Part shown: positions 1 through 8,631 of the stretch, one piece after another | How positions within the stretch are numbered: the stretch's first letter is position 1 | Layout of the letters: each line of letters starts with the position of its first letter | Origin: Hoeflea_A sp965204935 | GTDB lineage: Bacteria > Pseudomonadota > Alphaproteobacteria > Rhizobiales > Rhizobiaceae | Direction: 5' to 3' (one strand) | Length of the DNA: 64,000 bases | NCBI RefSeq assembly: GCF_965204935.1 | Contig: NZ_CBDBFO010000002.1 | Notes under the pieces: model-generated | The model's database searches: none | Told to the model about the DNA's origin: nothing | Seen by the model: the letters and a program-made list of their open reading frames with translations, nothing else | Position numbers and translations under genes: made by a program

Positions 1-432
1 TTCGATCATCCCGTCGGGCCATCGGCATGCCCGGTAGTCCATCCAGCGCCGCTTCAATTCCTCTGACGGTTCACCGAAGGAATAATCGTACCACGCAAGG
101 AGAGGAATGATGGAAGCCTTGCCCGCATGAACGGGTTCCATCGTCGCACCGCCGTTTCGTGTGGCCTTCTCCACATGCGTGAATTTCTCAAGGGAATCGG
201 CGATGTCCTTGTTGCGCAGCACCCACAGGTCATGATTGCCCGGAACATAGAGGACCTGTCGGAAGCGCTCGGCGAGAAGGGCAAGGTTTTTCTCGATCAG
301 GACGAGCGAGTCAGAGATATCGCCGGCCAGGATCAGAACATCATCGGTGAAATCCGAAAGTGAAAGCTCCGTGACCCATTCGCCGTTGACCCGGTAGTCG
401 ACATGCAGATCGGAGATTGCAAATACCCGCAT
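1..432 (-). CDS. Metallophosphoesterase, C-terminus cut by window edge
   Basis: The reading frame runs open from an ATG at 432 to the window edge, giving the first 144 residues. It starts MRVFAISDLHVDY, the first metal-binding block (D-x-H) of calcineurin-like phosphoesterases. LAGDIS (GD) follows near residue 39 and VPGNHDLW (GNHD) near residue 66. These three blocks coordinate the di-metal centre of the fold. The substrate cannot be told from this part; nucleic acids, cyclic nucleotides, phosphoproteins and lipid precursors are all known in the family. A purine-rich GAAGGG lies upstream of the ATG. The membrane-protein gene at 491-940 lies 58 bp upstream on the same strand, so the two may be co-transcribed. 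Confidence 0.88.
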   Translation of the reverse strand, partial: MRVFAISDLHVDYRVNGEWVTELSLSDFTDDVLILAGDISDSLVLIEKNLALLAERFRQVLYVPGNHDLWVLRNKDIADSLEKFTHVEKATRNGGATMEPVHAGKASIIPLLAWYDYSFGEPSEELKRRWMDYRACRWPDGMIE

Positions 433-490
433 ATCAAATACGGCCCTTCAAGCGGCCTGCGAAGTCAGCAATACCGGAGGGACAGCACGA

Positions 491-940
491 TCAGTTCGAT
501 GACTGTTTGGCTTGATCGGCAACACCTTCGGTTGGCGCTTCCGCCGCCGGTTCGGCTGATGCTTCCGGTTGTGCCGCCTGAGCGGAGGCGGGCTGCGGAA
601 TCTGTGACCGGTACTGCCGGGCATAGCTGGCAATGCGCTCGGCACGTTCCATGGCGCTTTCTTCCTCGGATTTTTCTTCCTTTACAGGTTGCTTCGCCTT
701 CTCAACCTGTGCGTCTGCGAGGACGCGCAAATGGTTCTCAATAAGGATGATGCTTGCAAGCAGCCCGCCGACGACAACCGCGACCAGAAACCCCGCGGCA
801 AATCCGATCAGTGCACCTTCCCATGGCTGGGCGTCCATTTCGGCGGATTGGATATAGCCGACCACCGGCCCACCGACGATGCAAAGAACTGCAAGAACGC
901 GGATGATGCCGGAGAGGAAATCGACGAGAATGCGCAGCAT
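491..940 (-). CDS. Small membrane protein with two helices and a charged/Ala-Pro-rich tail
   Basis: This 149-residue protein is not recognised as a named family. Two hydrophobic segments (about residues 8-28 and 42-66, the second rich in Gly, Val and Ala) are separated by a short loop. A charged stretch follows (VEKAKQPVKEEKSEEE), then a low-complexity tail rich in Ala, Pro, Glu and Gln. That layout suggests an inner-membrane hairpin with a long cytoplasmic tail. It lies directly upstream of the phosphoesterase on the same strand. The reading frame is clean, but no function can be assigned. Confidence 0.6.
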   Translation of the reverse strand: MLRILVDFLSGIIRVLAVLCIVGGPVVGYIQSAEMDAQPWEGALIGFAAGFLVAVVVGGLLASIILIENHLRVLADAQVEKAKQPVKEEKSEEESAMERAERIASYARQYRSQIPQPASAQAAQPEASAEPAAEAPTEGVADQAKQSSN

Positions 941-1075
941 TTTGGTTCCCGGTATCTGAAGGGACGGAACGAGTTACAGACCGTCAGACTACTGCATTTT
1001 CTCAAGCTGTGTCTTGTCTTTATTGGACCGCGCAGTAGCTATCGACAAGTTTGATTAACGCCGTTCAGGCGACGC

Positions 1076-1627
1076 CTATGTCGCGCCGTTCGCAGATTTT
1101 TCGACCTTTCGGGCGGTTCCGATTGTGGCGCGAACGACCTTCGGCTTGTTGGCAGGCCGGGTCACGTTGCGGACAAAAGAACTGACCGCTTCATCGACCG
1201 TCCTGGCGGATTTGAAACTCGGGAACCGTTCCGCCTCCTTCAGGATCAGTTCGATGTTGTAGTCGGCATTTGTCAGGTTTGTCACCGAGTGTCCGCGACC
1301 CAGCCCGTTGCTTCGGTTCATTTGGAACAGCCCGAAACAGTTACAGCCACGATTGTGTGCTTTCGGGTTGAGCGTCGACTCGCGGATGGCGACGGAAACA
1401 GCGGCAACCTGCTGGGGCCGGCCATAGCCGGCAGCCGCGAACCGCGACGTGATCTTGTTGGCTATCTGTGTCTGCGCGGAATTGTATCCGCTCAGTTGGT
1501 CGAAACGCACCACCTTGGAGGAGGCGGGCGCGAGGGTGACAGTGCTTCGCTGTTCCTCCGCCACGGTGGACGAACAGGCAGCGAGCATGACTGCGGCGGC
1601 AAAGATGCCGAGATGTTGTTTCTTCAT
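1076..1627 (-). CDS. Lipoprotein with lysozyme/transglycosylase-like domain
   Basis: 183 residues from the ATG at 1627. An upstream extension to 1681 is possible, but MKKQHLGIFAAAVMLAACSS is a normal lipoprotein signal peptide with an LAAC lipobox, so the shorter start is preferred. The mature part has AAVSVAIREST, with a Glu placed like the catalytic Glu of SLT-type lytic transglycosylases. NRGCNCFGLFQMN follows, like the G-L-F-Q-M/I core of goose-type and SLT folds, and contains two Cys. It is probably a cell-wall hydrolase or wall-binding lipoprotein. It is short compared with typical transglycosylases, and activity is inferred only from these motifs. Confidence 0.68.
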   Translation of the reverse strand: MKKQHLGIFAAAVMLAACSSTVAEEQRSTVTLAPASSKVVRFDQLSGYNSAQTQIANKITSRFAAAGYGRPQQVAAVSVAIRESTLNPKAHNRGCNCFGLFQMNRSNGLGRGHSVTNLTNADYNIELILKEAERFPSFKSARTVDEAVSSFVRNVTRPANKPKVVRATIGTARKVEKSANGAT

Positions 1628-1877
1628 GGCTTTTTGACAGGTGTTTCGGGCAATGCCGGGTCTGGCCCGGTGATTTCGCAAAGTCCACAGGCGGGCAATG
1701 TGTTGGAATTGTGGCGATCGGGGACGCGGGCGCTTCTTGGCCGGACTTTTGTCGAGCGGATTGCAGAAATATCACGGTTTCGGTGCAATGCTGTCGTTGT
1801 GGCCGCAAACAGCAGCCTTGGCTATAGTCTGGCTTCCAACGCAACAGCCCTGGATTTGGTGTTTCGAGGATCGATCA

Positions 1878-2525
1878 ATGAAATCGAAGATTTACACTCA
1901 GATTGTCATGCCGATATTAGCCGTTCTGCTGATTGTCGGATCAGCACAATTCGCGCAGGCTCAGGTTCTGAAAGGCGTTGGCAAGGCGCTTCGGGAAACC
2001 GGCGAAGCAATCGGCAAGGGCGCCGACCGGGCCGGTGAAGCCATCGAGAAGGGCGTCCGGGAGACCGGAGATGCAATCAAGGGGGAAAGCAAATCACCGC
2101 CGGCGGTTGTCATTGAGCCGGCATATCTGTTTGTACAGCAGGCTGGAACGCTCCGCTACATGGACGGAAAGCTCACGCTCGGAGAACTGTCGCCGTCGAC
2201 CTACTACTTTACCGATCGGCCCGTTCGGGATGCCGGCTTCATGTCTGCTGAGGATTTCGCAAATTTGTGGGCGCAAGACAGGGATGACGGCTTCAAGGCC
2301 GATCCACCCAGCGCGGCCATTGCTATATCGGGCTTGAAGACGGCGGAGCCTCTGGTGATTGAAATCCTGGCCGCTGAGCTGAATGGGTCGGCGGTCACCT
2401 ATACAGTCAATGTAAATTCCGGTTCGTTGCCGGCCGAGGCGAAAGATGTCGCCTTGTTCGTGGATGCGTTCAATTTCCGTCCGGACAACGGCTATCGGTT
2501 CCTTGATGTGCTGTCTCGAAATTGA
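1878..2525 (+). CDS. Secreted protein of unknown function
   Basis: 215 residues from the ATG at 1878. The in-frame upstream extension to 1698 is rejected because MKSKIYTQIVMPILAVLLIV...AQA is a clear Sec signal peptide. The first part of the mature protein carries a repeated motif near residues 38-65 (RETGEAIGKG, DRAGEAIEKG, RETGDAIKG). Its roughly 11-residue period suggests an amphipathic helix. The remaining 140 residues are mixed alpha/beta with no recognised catalytic motif. Probably periplasmic. Not recognised as a named family. Confidence 0.65.
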   Translation: MKSKIYTQIVMPILAVLLIVGSAQFAQAQVLKGVGKALRETGEAIGKGADRAGEAIEKGVRETGDAIKGESKSPPAVVIEPAYLFVQQAGTLRYMDGKLTLGELSPSTYYFTDRPVRDAGFMSAEDFANLWAQDRDDGFKADPPSAAIAISGLKTAEPLVIEILAAELNGSAVTYTVNVNSGSLPAEAKDVALFVDAFNFRPDNGYRFLDVLSRN

Positions 2526-2996
2526 TGCCTTTCGACAGCCGGTAAACAAATCTCCGGCCTTTTGGTGTAAGCACCGGATTTGAAGGGAGATTCATGCGCA
2601 CAACACGGATGGTATCGAGCCCGCATCTTGCAATTATTAATCATTGAAAGTAATAAAAATTGTGCAACAGATCCGTAACCCGGGTGCCCTGTCGACAAGG
2701 ACGGTGAGTACCCCGGACACCACGCAAAATCGCCTGACGGCGCGCGGTGGACTGCGGATAGGGCGGTGTTGCATGGGCGGTTTTTCGGGGGATGAGGCGC
2801 GTATTCCCGAAGGATTGCTGTGCCGGTTTGGGGATACAAACGCCGTTTGTATCCCCAACGCGCCTGAAAATGCCACCGGATTGACGGGTTTCAGTCTGAG
2901 TTCTGGTCACCGCCGTGCGCAGAACAATTCCGGCATCAATCTGCACGGCGTTTCGCGCAATTGTTTATCGCGCCCGTAGCCACTAATAATGCCGCA
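2526..2996. other. Intergenic region with a long palindrome
   Basis: This 471-bp gap separates the secreted-protein gene from the glycosyltransferase gene. No frame in it looks coding. The notable element is the 27-nt palindrome at 2830-2856, listed separately. The rest shows nothing recognisable. Confidence 0.5.
2830..2856. promoter_or_regulatory. 27-nt palindrome upstream of the glycosyltransferase gene
   Basis: Thirteen-base arms (GGGGATACAAACG and its exact complement) flank a single C at 2843. No T-run follows on either strand, so it does not look like an intrinsic terminator. It lies about 140 bp before the ATG at 2997. A dimeric-regulator operator or an RNA hairpin in the leader are both possible. 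The function is inferred from symmetry alone. Confidence 0.45.
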
Positions 2997-4220
2997 ATGT
3001 CAAAGAAGCGCATATTTGTCGTTGAGCCGCAGCTGGTGTTCCTGGATGGCCATGAACACACGCAGATAAAGGCTATTGAGGTGCTCCTGCCTGACTGCGA
3101 CGTATTCGTCTTCACGCGGCAGGATTTCCGGCTTTCCGGCACTTTGGATCATCCCAACCTGATGCCGGTTCTGCCGAAGGCTCTGGAAAATGGGGGTCAA
3201 AACAGCCCTACGCATGATGAAAAGGAGCAGGTAACGCCGGGGCCGGAAGGGGAGCGCTATCAGGCGTTCGCGGACACGCTTCATTCAACACTGTCGCGGT
3301 TGAAGGCAGCCGCAACGGATTGTGTTCTCGTTCCCTCGGCAAGCCATGAGACAATTTCCGCAGCGATCTCTATTTGCGAACGGACCGACTCCTCTGCGGT
3401 CCCACCGTTTAAACTGCGCATCTTGAGTGATGTGATCCTGGCGGACCTCGAGCCACGGCTGCTGAAACGGCTGCGTGACATTTGCCTCTCGGGACGGATC
3501 GGTCTGGTGACGGAAACGATTGAACTGCGTAAGCATATTGAGCAGCATTTCAAGATACCGGTCTACGGCCAGTTGATGCTGCCGTGCACACTGATGCCGG
3601 GCGAGGAGATGCCGGCATCGAAAGGGAGCGACGATGCATTCGTTATAGGTGTCCTCGGGCGCCAGCGCGCGGAAAAGGGCAGCTATCGCATCCCGGCAAT
3701 TTTGAATCACCTGCGTACCCTTGCAGCCGAACGGGACAGTGGACTGCGGTTCCGCATCAAGTATCAGGCGGTCCGCAGCAAACGTGCGCGCCGTTTGGTG
3801 CTCAAAATCAGGTCATGGCTCGGCCGTCACAAGAACCCGAATGTGACGATGGAATATCTGACGAGCGGCATGTCCGAAGAAGAGTTCCGGCGGCTTGTTT
3901 GCGGTGTTGATATCCTGCTTCTGCCTTACAGCACCAAGCGTTATGGCCTCAGCGGTTCGGGCATCGTTGTGGATGGCGTCCTGGCCGGCAAGCCGTTCGT
4001 CTACAGCCGCGGCATGGCCAACCAGGAACTGTTGTCGCTGGGCAATGCGGAAGCGGCTGCGGGAGACCGGGAGTTTGCCGAGAAAATCCTGACCGTCGCG
4101 GAAAACTACCAGCGCTATATCGAGGGCGCGAAGAAAGCGGCCGAGCACTCGAACGCGGTTTTTGCCAATATTCCGCTCGCGCTCGACGCCGTCGAAGAAC
4201 CGGTGGCAAGGAAAGCCTGA
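2997..4220 (+). CDS. Glycosyltransferase-like protein
   Basis: 407 residues from the ATG at 2997 (MSKKRIFVVEPQ). An in-frame TTG at 2961 is less likely. The C-terminal half resembles the GT-B nucleotide-sugar domain. FVIGVLGRQRAEKGSY near residue 218 matches the start of a group-1 domain (G-x-x-x-x-x-KG), and DILLLPYSTKRYGLSGSGIVVDGVLAGKPFV near residue 304 matches the usual donor-binding region. The N-terminal half would bind the acceptor. It stands alone between the secreted-protein gene and tRNA-Pro, so neither acceptor nor product can be inferred. A role in cell-surface glycan synthesis is the default guess. Confidence 0.68.
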   Translation: MSKKRIFVVEPQLVFLDGHEHTQIKAIEVLLPDCDVFVFTRQDFRLSGTLDHPNLMPVLPKALENGGQNSPTHDEKEQVTPGPEGERYQAFADTLHSTLSRLKAAATDCVLVPSASHETISAAISICERTDSSAVPPFKLRILSDVILADLEPRLLKRLRDICLSGRIGLVTETIELRKHIEQHFKIPVYGQLMLPCTLMPGEEMPASKGSDDAFVIGVLGRQRAEKGSYRIPAILNHLRTLAAERDSGLRFRIKYQAVRSKRARRLVLKIRSWLGRHKNPNVTMEYLTSGMSEEEFRRLVCGVDILLLPYSTKRYGLSGSGIVVDGVLAGKPFVYSRGMANQELLSLGNAEAAAGDREFAEKILTVAENYQRYIEGAKKAAEHSNAVFANIPLALDAVEEPVARKA

Positions 4221-4264
4221 GAACCGGTCCACACCGATGGAATTTTCAAGGATCGCGGATGAAA

Positions 4265-4341
4265 TGGTCGGAGCGGCGGGATTCGAACCCACGACCCCTA
4301 CACCCCCAGTGTAGTGCGCTACCGGGCTGCGCTACGCTCCG
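4265..4341 (-). tRNA. tRNA-Pro (anticodon GGG)
   Basis: Read on the minus strand, this gives a 77-nt cloverleaf. The acceptor arms CGGAGCG/CGCTCCG are at 4335-4341 and 4269-4275. The D-loop carries the GCGCAGCCCGGTAGCGC pattern. The anticodon stem CTACA/TGTAG encloses the loop CTGGGGG, so the anticodon is GGG. The T arm contains GGTTCGAATCC. The discriminator A and an encoded CCA occupy 4268-4265. It reads CCC and CCU codons. No integrase gene or partial tRNA duplicate was seen nearby. Confidence 0.96.
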
Positions 4342-4605
4342 ACCTGCCTGAAATGGCCTGATTTCATTAGACCTCTGATATCGGCAGTGCAAGCGGAATT
4401 TCACCGTCCGCGAAGATTGGCCGGGATCGGGGATCAGGCCCTGCCATGCGCAAGAATCGGGTGGACAGCCGCACGACACGGTGCATTGTATTTTCAGCCA
4501 ACGCGCTATTTGCTCGCTTGCGAGCGACGAACAGCGGCTGAGAACCCGCCGCCAATCTGGAACGGACGCCGGCCTTTCAGGGCCGCAGTGATGAGGAATC
4601 GACGA

Positions 4606-5373
4606 ATGTCACAGGCTGATAAGGCGAGGGCCTTTGCTGCCTTTCATGTCAAGGGCAATCCGCTGTTGCTTTACAACATCTGGGATGCCGGCAGTGCGCG
4701 GGCCATTGAAAAGGCCGGCGCGGCCGCGGTCGCAACCGGAAGCTGGTCGGTCGCCGCCGCGCAGGGGTTTCATGATGGCGAAGCCCTGCCGCTGGATCTT
4801 CTGGTAACGGTCGTGGAACGCATCGCTGCGACGGTTGACCTTCCGCTGAGCGTCGACTTTGAGGGCGGTTTTGCAGATGCTCCCGAGCAATTGACGCAAA
4901 ACACAGGCCGTATCCTGGCTGCCGGAGCGATCGGCGTGAACTTCGAAGACCAGATCGTCCGTGGCGATGGGCTTCACGAGACAGCAAGGCAGGCTGAAAG
5001 AATAGCCGCGGTGCGCAGCGCCGGCGATTCAGCCGGGGTTCCGTTGTTCATCAATGCGCGGACCGACCTGTTCCTGAAGGAGCAAAACCGTGACCGGCAT
5101 GGCGAGTTGGTCGCAGAAGCGATCGAAAGAGCCGGAATCTATGCTCGTGCGGGTGCAAGCGGCTTCTTTGTACCCGGCTTGATCGACCCGGACCTGATTG
5201 CCTCTGTTTGCCAGGAGATTTCTTTGCCGGTCAACGTCATGATGATGCCGGATGCTCCATCAATTCCGGCGCTGGCTGACCTTGGCGTATCGCGTGTGAG
5301 CTACGGACCGGCCCCGTATCGCGAGGCGGTAAAGGCAATCGCGGATCGCTTTACCGCGATCCGCTCAGGCTGA
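4606..5373 (+). CDS. Isocitrate lyase/PEP mutase superfamily protein
   Basis: 255 residues from the ATG at 4606, preceded by GAGGAA at a 7-nt spacing. An ATG at 4591 is in frame but overlaps this ribosome site. The protein follows the single-domain ICL/PEPM TIM barrel: LYNIWDAGSARAIEKAGA, VATGSWS, PLSVDFEGGFA (the D-x-E metal-binding strand near residue 87), GVNFEDQ, FINARTDLFL and FFVPGL. The family makes or breaks C-C or C-P bonds next to a carboxylate, as in methylisocitrate lyase, oxaloacetate hydrolase and phosphonopyruvate enzymes. The classical ICL active-site KKCGH loop is absent, so the substrate is open. Confidence 0.85.
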   Translation: MSQADKARAFAAFHVKGNPLLLYNIWDAGSARAIEKAGAAAVATGSWSVAAAQGFHDGEALPLDLLVTVVERIAATVDLPLSVDFEGGFADAPEQLTQNTGRILAAGAIGVNFEDQIVRGDGLHETARQAERIAAVRSAGDSAGVPLFINARTDLFLKEQNRDRHGELVAEAIERAGIYARAGASGFFVPGLIDPDLIASVCQEISLPVNVMMMPDAPSIPALADLGVSRVSYGPAPYREAVKAIADRFTAIRSG

Positions 5374-5387
5374 CGCCTTCCGGTTCT

Positions 5388-5597
5388 TTATCCGGCTGTG
5401 GAGTGGTTGACAGGACCGCTTGCGAGCGTTTCCTGAAGCTGTATCCACAAACGGTTTTTATGAGCGCGCAGTTCATCGATCCTCTTCAGGTCGTTGAAGC
5501 GCAGAATTTCGTTCCGGCGCGGTCGGCGACGGTCGATCTCGCGCTGGACGTTCAACAGTTCCTCTTCGATCAGTTCCGCTTTTTCCAAGGGTGTCAT
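5388..5597 (-). CDS. Small charged alpha-helical protein
   Basis: 69 residues from the ATG at 5597, preceded by AGGAAA at a proper spacing. The frame extends upstream to 5783, but that part is Arg/Ala-rich and looks non-coding. The protein is almost entirely polar and helical (MTPLEKAELIEEELLNVQ, then KRIDELRAHKNRLWIQLQET) and is probably a coiled-coil hairpin. No family is recognised. The gene at 5737-6156 lies upstream on the same strand and may share a transcript. Confidence 0.5.
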   Translation of the reverse strand: MTPLEKAELIEEELLNVQREIDRRRPRRNEILRFNDLKRIDELRAHKNRLWIQLQETLASGPVNHSTAG

Positions 5598-5736
5598 GGC
5601 GTTTCCTTTCCTGGTGTTGCGAGAGATTGCCGAGCGCCTCGACCGGCGCTCGGCAGGACCGGCGGCGGCCCGGCGCGACGGGGCGGCCACCGGCATGTCG
5701 CTGTCCTTTTTTGTCTGGTTTTGCGGACAGCGAATG

Positions 5737-6156
5737 TCAGGTGAGACCGGGAGCACGTCCGGCGAACATCCGGACGAATGCATCGGCGGCCGTTGGCTCG
5801 GAGGATTCGAGCATGGCGTCGATCATGCTGACACAGGCGTGGAAATGCGTCTTGAGACGCTGGAATTCCATGCGGGCGACGTCAGCATTACCCGTCGAGA
5901 TTTTTTCCAGGCACTGCCGCGCCGCCTTGGCGTGATACTGAAGCGCTGATGGATAGGTGTCTTTACCGGCACGCCGGCGGCACAACTTCAGTATGGGCCG
6001 CAGCAGGTGGCGATTGATCATCTCCGTTTGCAGTCTGTCCGGCGGACAATCGAGTTGGCCAAGCAGCTCCATGAGCCGCCGTTTCTGGCGCAGCCAGCGT
6101 CCTCTCTCCCGTTTGGAAATACGGACAGGGATTGAAGCGGGGATCAATTTGTTCAT
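5737..6156 (-). CDS. Hypothetical basic helical protein
   Basis: 139 residues, starting with an ATG at 6156 after GGAGTG. The sequence is strongly basic in the first 75 residues (RISKRERGRWLRQKRR, LCRRRAGK) and helical throughout. It has no signal peptide and no recognised motif. Its length, ribosome site and position upstream of another small same-strand frame favour a real gene. A nucleic-acid or membrane-surface role is only a guess from its charge. Confidence 0.45.
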   Translation of the reverse strand: MNKLIPASIPVRISKRERGRWLRQKRRLMELLGQLDCPPDRLQTEMINRHLLRPILKLCRRRAGKDTYPSALQYHAKAARQCLEKISTGNADVARMEFQRLKTHFHACVSMIDAMLESSEPTAADAFVRMFAGRAPGLT

Positions 6157-6290
6157 CCGGGCACTCCTTGCACGTTTGTTTCGGCCGCGTGAGCAGCATT
6201 GATGCAGGCATGTCCCGTTGATTGTGATCTGGTAACAGATTGTGGCGAATTCTAGCGCGGTCGTATGCGACTTTCGGCTAGGTTCGGCGG

Positions 6291-7427
6291 CTAACCGCCG
6301 CGCGCAGACAACTCTGATGCATTGTCATTGGACTTGTCCCAGCCCGGTTCCAGGTAACCGAGACGCGGCTCAGTCAGGCTTGTGACAACAAGTTCACCAT
6401 TGGGGCCGGGAAGGGCGCCTGTATTGAGCGCATAGTCGCCGTCCGGATCCTGGAGTGTCTCAAGGACGTTGCCGTTGCCGTCGATGCGCACGACCATCCC
6501 GTATCGCTGCAGTTGCGGGCGCATGGTTGCCGGAAGGCGCTGAACCATCTTTCGCAGGAATGGCTGGTCGGAAAGCGCATCGATCGAACCCGAACGCGGA
6601 CTGGCAAGCCCCAGCCAGAACGTATTGTCGCCGGCGCGGTTGAGATTGTCCGGATAGCCCGGGAGGTCGGCAACAACAGGTTCGAAAGTCGCGACTTTCG
6701 GGCCGGTGAGCCAGAGGCGCCAGACCGTATAGGTTCCGGTCTCCGTCACCAGCAGATAGCTGTCGTCATCGGAAAGGGCGATGCCGTTGGCAAAGCTCAA
6801 CCCGCGCGCAATAACCACCGTTTCGCCCCTTGCCGGATCATATCTGAGTATCCGGCCTGTCCGGCCCTGTTCCAGTGTGTCGAGCAGCGACGCCTCAAGC
6901 GTGCCGCCGGTGCCGTCCGCGGTAAATTTGTGGCTGGAATCGGTGAAATAGACCACGCCTGTTCGACTGACATCGAGATCGTTGGCATAGGTTATCGGCG
7001 ATCCGTCGCTGGTCGTGTCAGCGAGATGGATGATTTTGCCGTCCTTCTCCATGACCATGAGGCCGCGCAGTGCGTCGGCAATGAACAACCGGTCATCGGG
7101 GCCGAATTCAATACCCATCGGCCGCCCTCCCGTGGAGGCGACACGCTCCGAGGAGCCTGAATCGAGATCGATCCTAACGATGGAGCCGTCTTGGGTGGCG
7201 GCATAAATCTGCCCGTCCAGGCCAAGTGCCGCGTCTTCGGGTCCCTGGTGTCCTTCAAGATCCACGAATTTCAGGTCAGCGAGGCGGTTGCTGCTGCTGA
7301 ATGCGCCGGCGAAACCGTCATCTTTTGGCGCACTCCACGCCATCGGCCCGATGGGAACCGGCCAAAGCGTCAGATATGCAACTGCGGCGATCGCGATGAC
7401 CGCGACAAGTGACAGGATCGATTTCAT
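6291..7427 (-). CDS. SMP-30/strictosidine-synthase-like beta-propeller protein
   Basis: 378 residues from the ATG at 7427 (MKSILSLVAVIAIAAVAYL), a hydrophobic N-terminus that is either a signal anchor or a signal peptide. The body fits the calcium-dependent six-bladed propeller of the SMP-30/gluconolactonase and strictosidine-synthase superfamily: GPEDAALGLDGQIYAATQDG, GIEFGPDDRLFIADALRG, YANDLDVSRTGVVYFTDSS, FANGIALSDDDSYLLVTE and PGYPDNLNR. The Asn and Asp residues in these blocks match the family's metal ligands. It may hydrolyse lactones or esters in the periplasm. It is divergent from the TRAP dctP gene, so a link to that solute is possible but unproven. Confidence 0.77.
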   Translation of the reverse strand: MKSILSLVAVIAIAAVAYLTLWPVPIGPMAWSAPKDDGFAGAFSSSNRLADLKFVDLEGHQGPEDAALGLDGQIYAATQDGSIVRIDLDSGSSERVASTGGRPMGIEFGPDDRLFIADALRGLMVMEKDGKIIHLADTTSDGSPITYANDLDVSRTGVVYFTDSSHKFTADGTGGTLEASLLDTLEQGRTGRILRYDPARGETVVIARGLSFANGIALSDDDSYLLVTETGTYTVWRLWLTGPKVATFEPVVADLPGYPDNLNRAGDNTFWLGLASPRSGSIDALSDQPFLRKMVQRLPATMRPQLQRYGMVVRIDGNGNVLETLQDPDGDYALNTGALPGPNGELVVTSLTEPRLGYLEPGWDKSNDNASELSARGG

Positions 7428-7625
7428 GCGTCTTTGCTTTCCACCCCAAGCGAAGGACGTTAACACTGTACCGGGCCGGTCTTTCCTGCTGCAATGATAA
7501 AGCGGCAGGGCCGGGTGCAAAACTGTGAATTATTGCGGCGCAAAACAATAGTTGAAGCCGTAGCGTGCTTTGCGGGGCCGATGTTTTCGACCACGCAGCG
7601 GGAAAACGTGCACGAGGACAAACAA

Positions 7626-8627
7626 ATGACAAGAAGAACGCTGGTCGGACTGCTGTGCGCCTGCCTGATTCTCTTCGGAATTCAACCGGCGGCAGCCGAA
7701 ACGATCATCCGGGTCACACTGCAGCTCCCCGAGACCCATTCGCTCGGTCAGAACTGGAACCGGTTCAAGGAGATCATCGAGCGGGAAAGCGGTGGCGAAC
7801 TGCAATTGCAGCTCTTCCCGTCCGCGCAACTCTACAAGGACAACCAGGTGCCGGAAGCCGTCGGCTCGGGTGCCATCGAGGCGGGATCGTCGTTTCTCGG
7901 ACGATTTGCAGGGTCGGTCCCGGCGGTTGATGTTGTTGCGTTGCCGCTCTTCTTCAAGGACGAAGCGGCGCTCAGGTTGTCGATCTCCAGCGGCTCCAGG
8001 ATGCGGCAGCTGCTGGACACGGCGATACTGGAGGAAACCGGCGCCCGCGTCCTTTGGTGGCAGGCTTTCGGGCGCAACGTGTTCCTGAGCAAGGACGCGC
8101 CGCTCACCATTCCTGATGACGTGCGCGGCAAGAAGGTGCGCTCCTATGGCAAAGTCCAGAGTTGGACCGTTGAGGCGCTGGGCGGCGCGCCGACCATATT
8201 GTCGGGCTCGCAGCAGTTCCTGGCCTATCAGCAGGGCGCCGTCGACATCGGGATGACCGGCGCATCCGCCGTCGAGAGCCGCAAGCTTTATGAGGTCATG
8301 CCCAATATGACGCTGACTTTTGACAGTGTCATCGAATTCGTGGCCGTCATGAACAACGACTTTTTCGAAAGGCTTTCCCCGCAAGACCAGCAACTGATCC
8401 TCGATGCTGCTTCGACCGTCGAGGAGGAGTTGCGGGATGCGATATATGCCCAGGAAGCGCAGGCGGTGGAGACATTGCGCGAAAAGATGACCGTCATCGA
8501 TCTGTCGGCCGAGGAACGTGACAAATGGCGGGCAGCGACAAGTTCCGTGATCGACCGCTTTATGGCGGAGATAGGTTCCACCGGCGAGGCCGTGGTGAAG
8601 GCAGGGCTGGAAGAAGAAGGCCGGTAG
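7626..8627 (+). CDS. dctP: TRAP transporter solute-binding protein (DctP family)
   Basis: 333 residues from the ATG at 7626. An upstream in-frame extension from 7494 is rejected because MTRRTLVGLLCACLILFGIQPAAA is a Sec signal peptide. The mature protein shows DctP-family features: LPETHSLGQNWNRFKEIIE, LQLQLFPSAQLYKDNQVPEAV, GKKVRSYGKVQSWTVEALGGAPT and YQQGAVDIGMTG. The last two resemble the region around the conserved Arg that binds a substrate carboxylate. It delivers a periplasmic organic acid to the DctQ/DctM membrane unit. It is the first gene of an operon whose dctM is broken by an IS, so uptake through this system is probably lost. Confidence 0.9.
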   Translation: MTRRTLVGLLCACLILFGIQPAAAETIIRVTLQLPETHSLGQNWNRFKEIIERESGGELQLQLFPSAQLYKDNQVPEAVGSGAIEAGSSFLGRFAGSVPAVDVVALPLFFKDEAALRLSISSGSRMRQLLDTAILEETGARVLWWQAFGRNVFLSKDAPLTIPDDVRGKKVRSYGKVQSWTVEALGGAPTILSGSQQFLAYQQGAVDIGMTGASAVESRKLYEVMPNMTLTFDSVIEFVAVMNNDFFERLSPQDQQLILDAASTVEEELRDAIYAQEAQAVETLREKMTVIDLSAEERDKWRAATSSVIDRFMAEIGSTGEAVVKAGLEEEGR

Positions 8628-8631
8628 CGCT

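Noticed and set aside
4265..4341. tRNA-Pro as an integration site for an island
   Set aside because: No integrase gene and no duplicated tRNA end were seen in the following kilobases.
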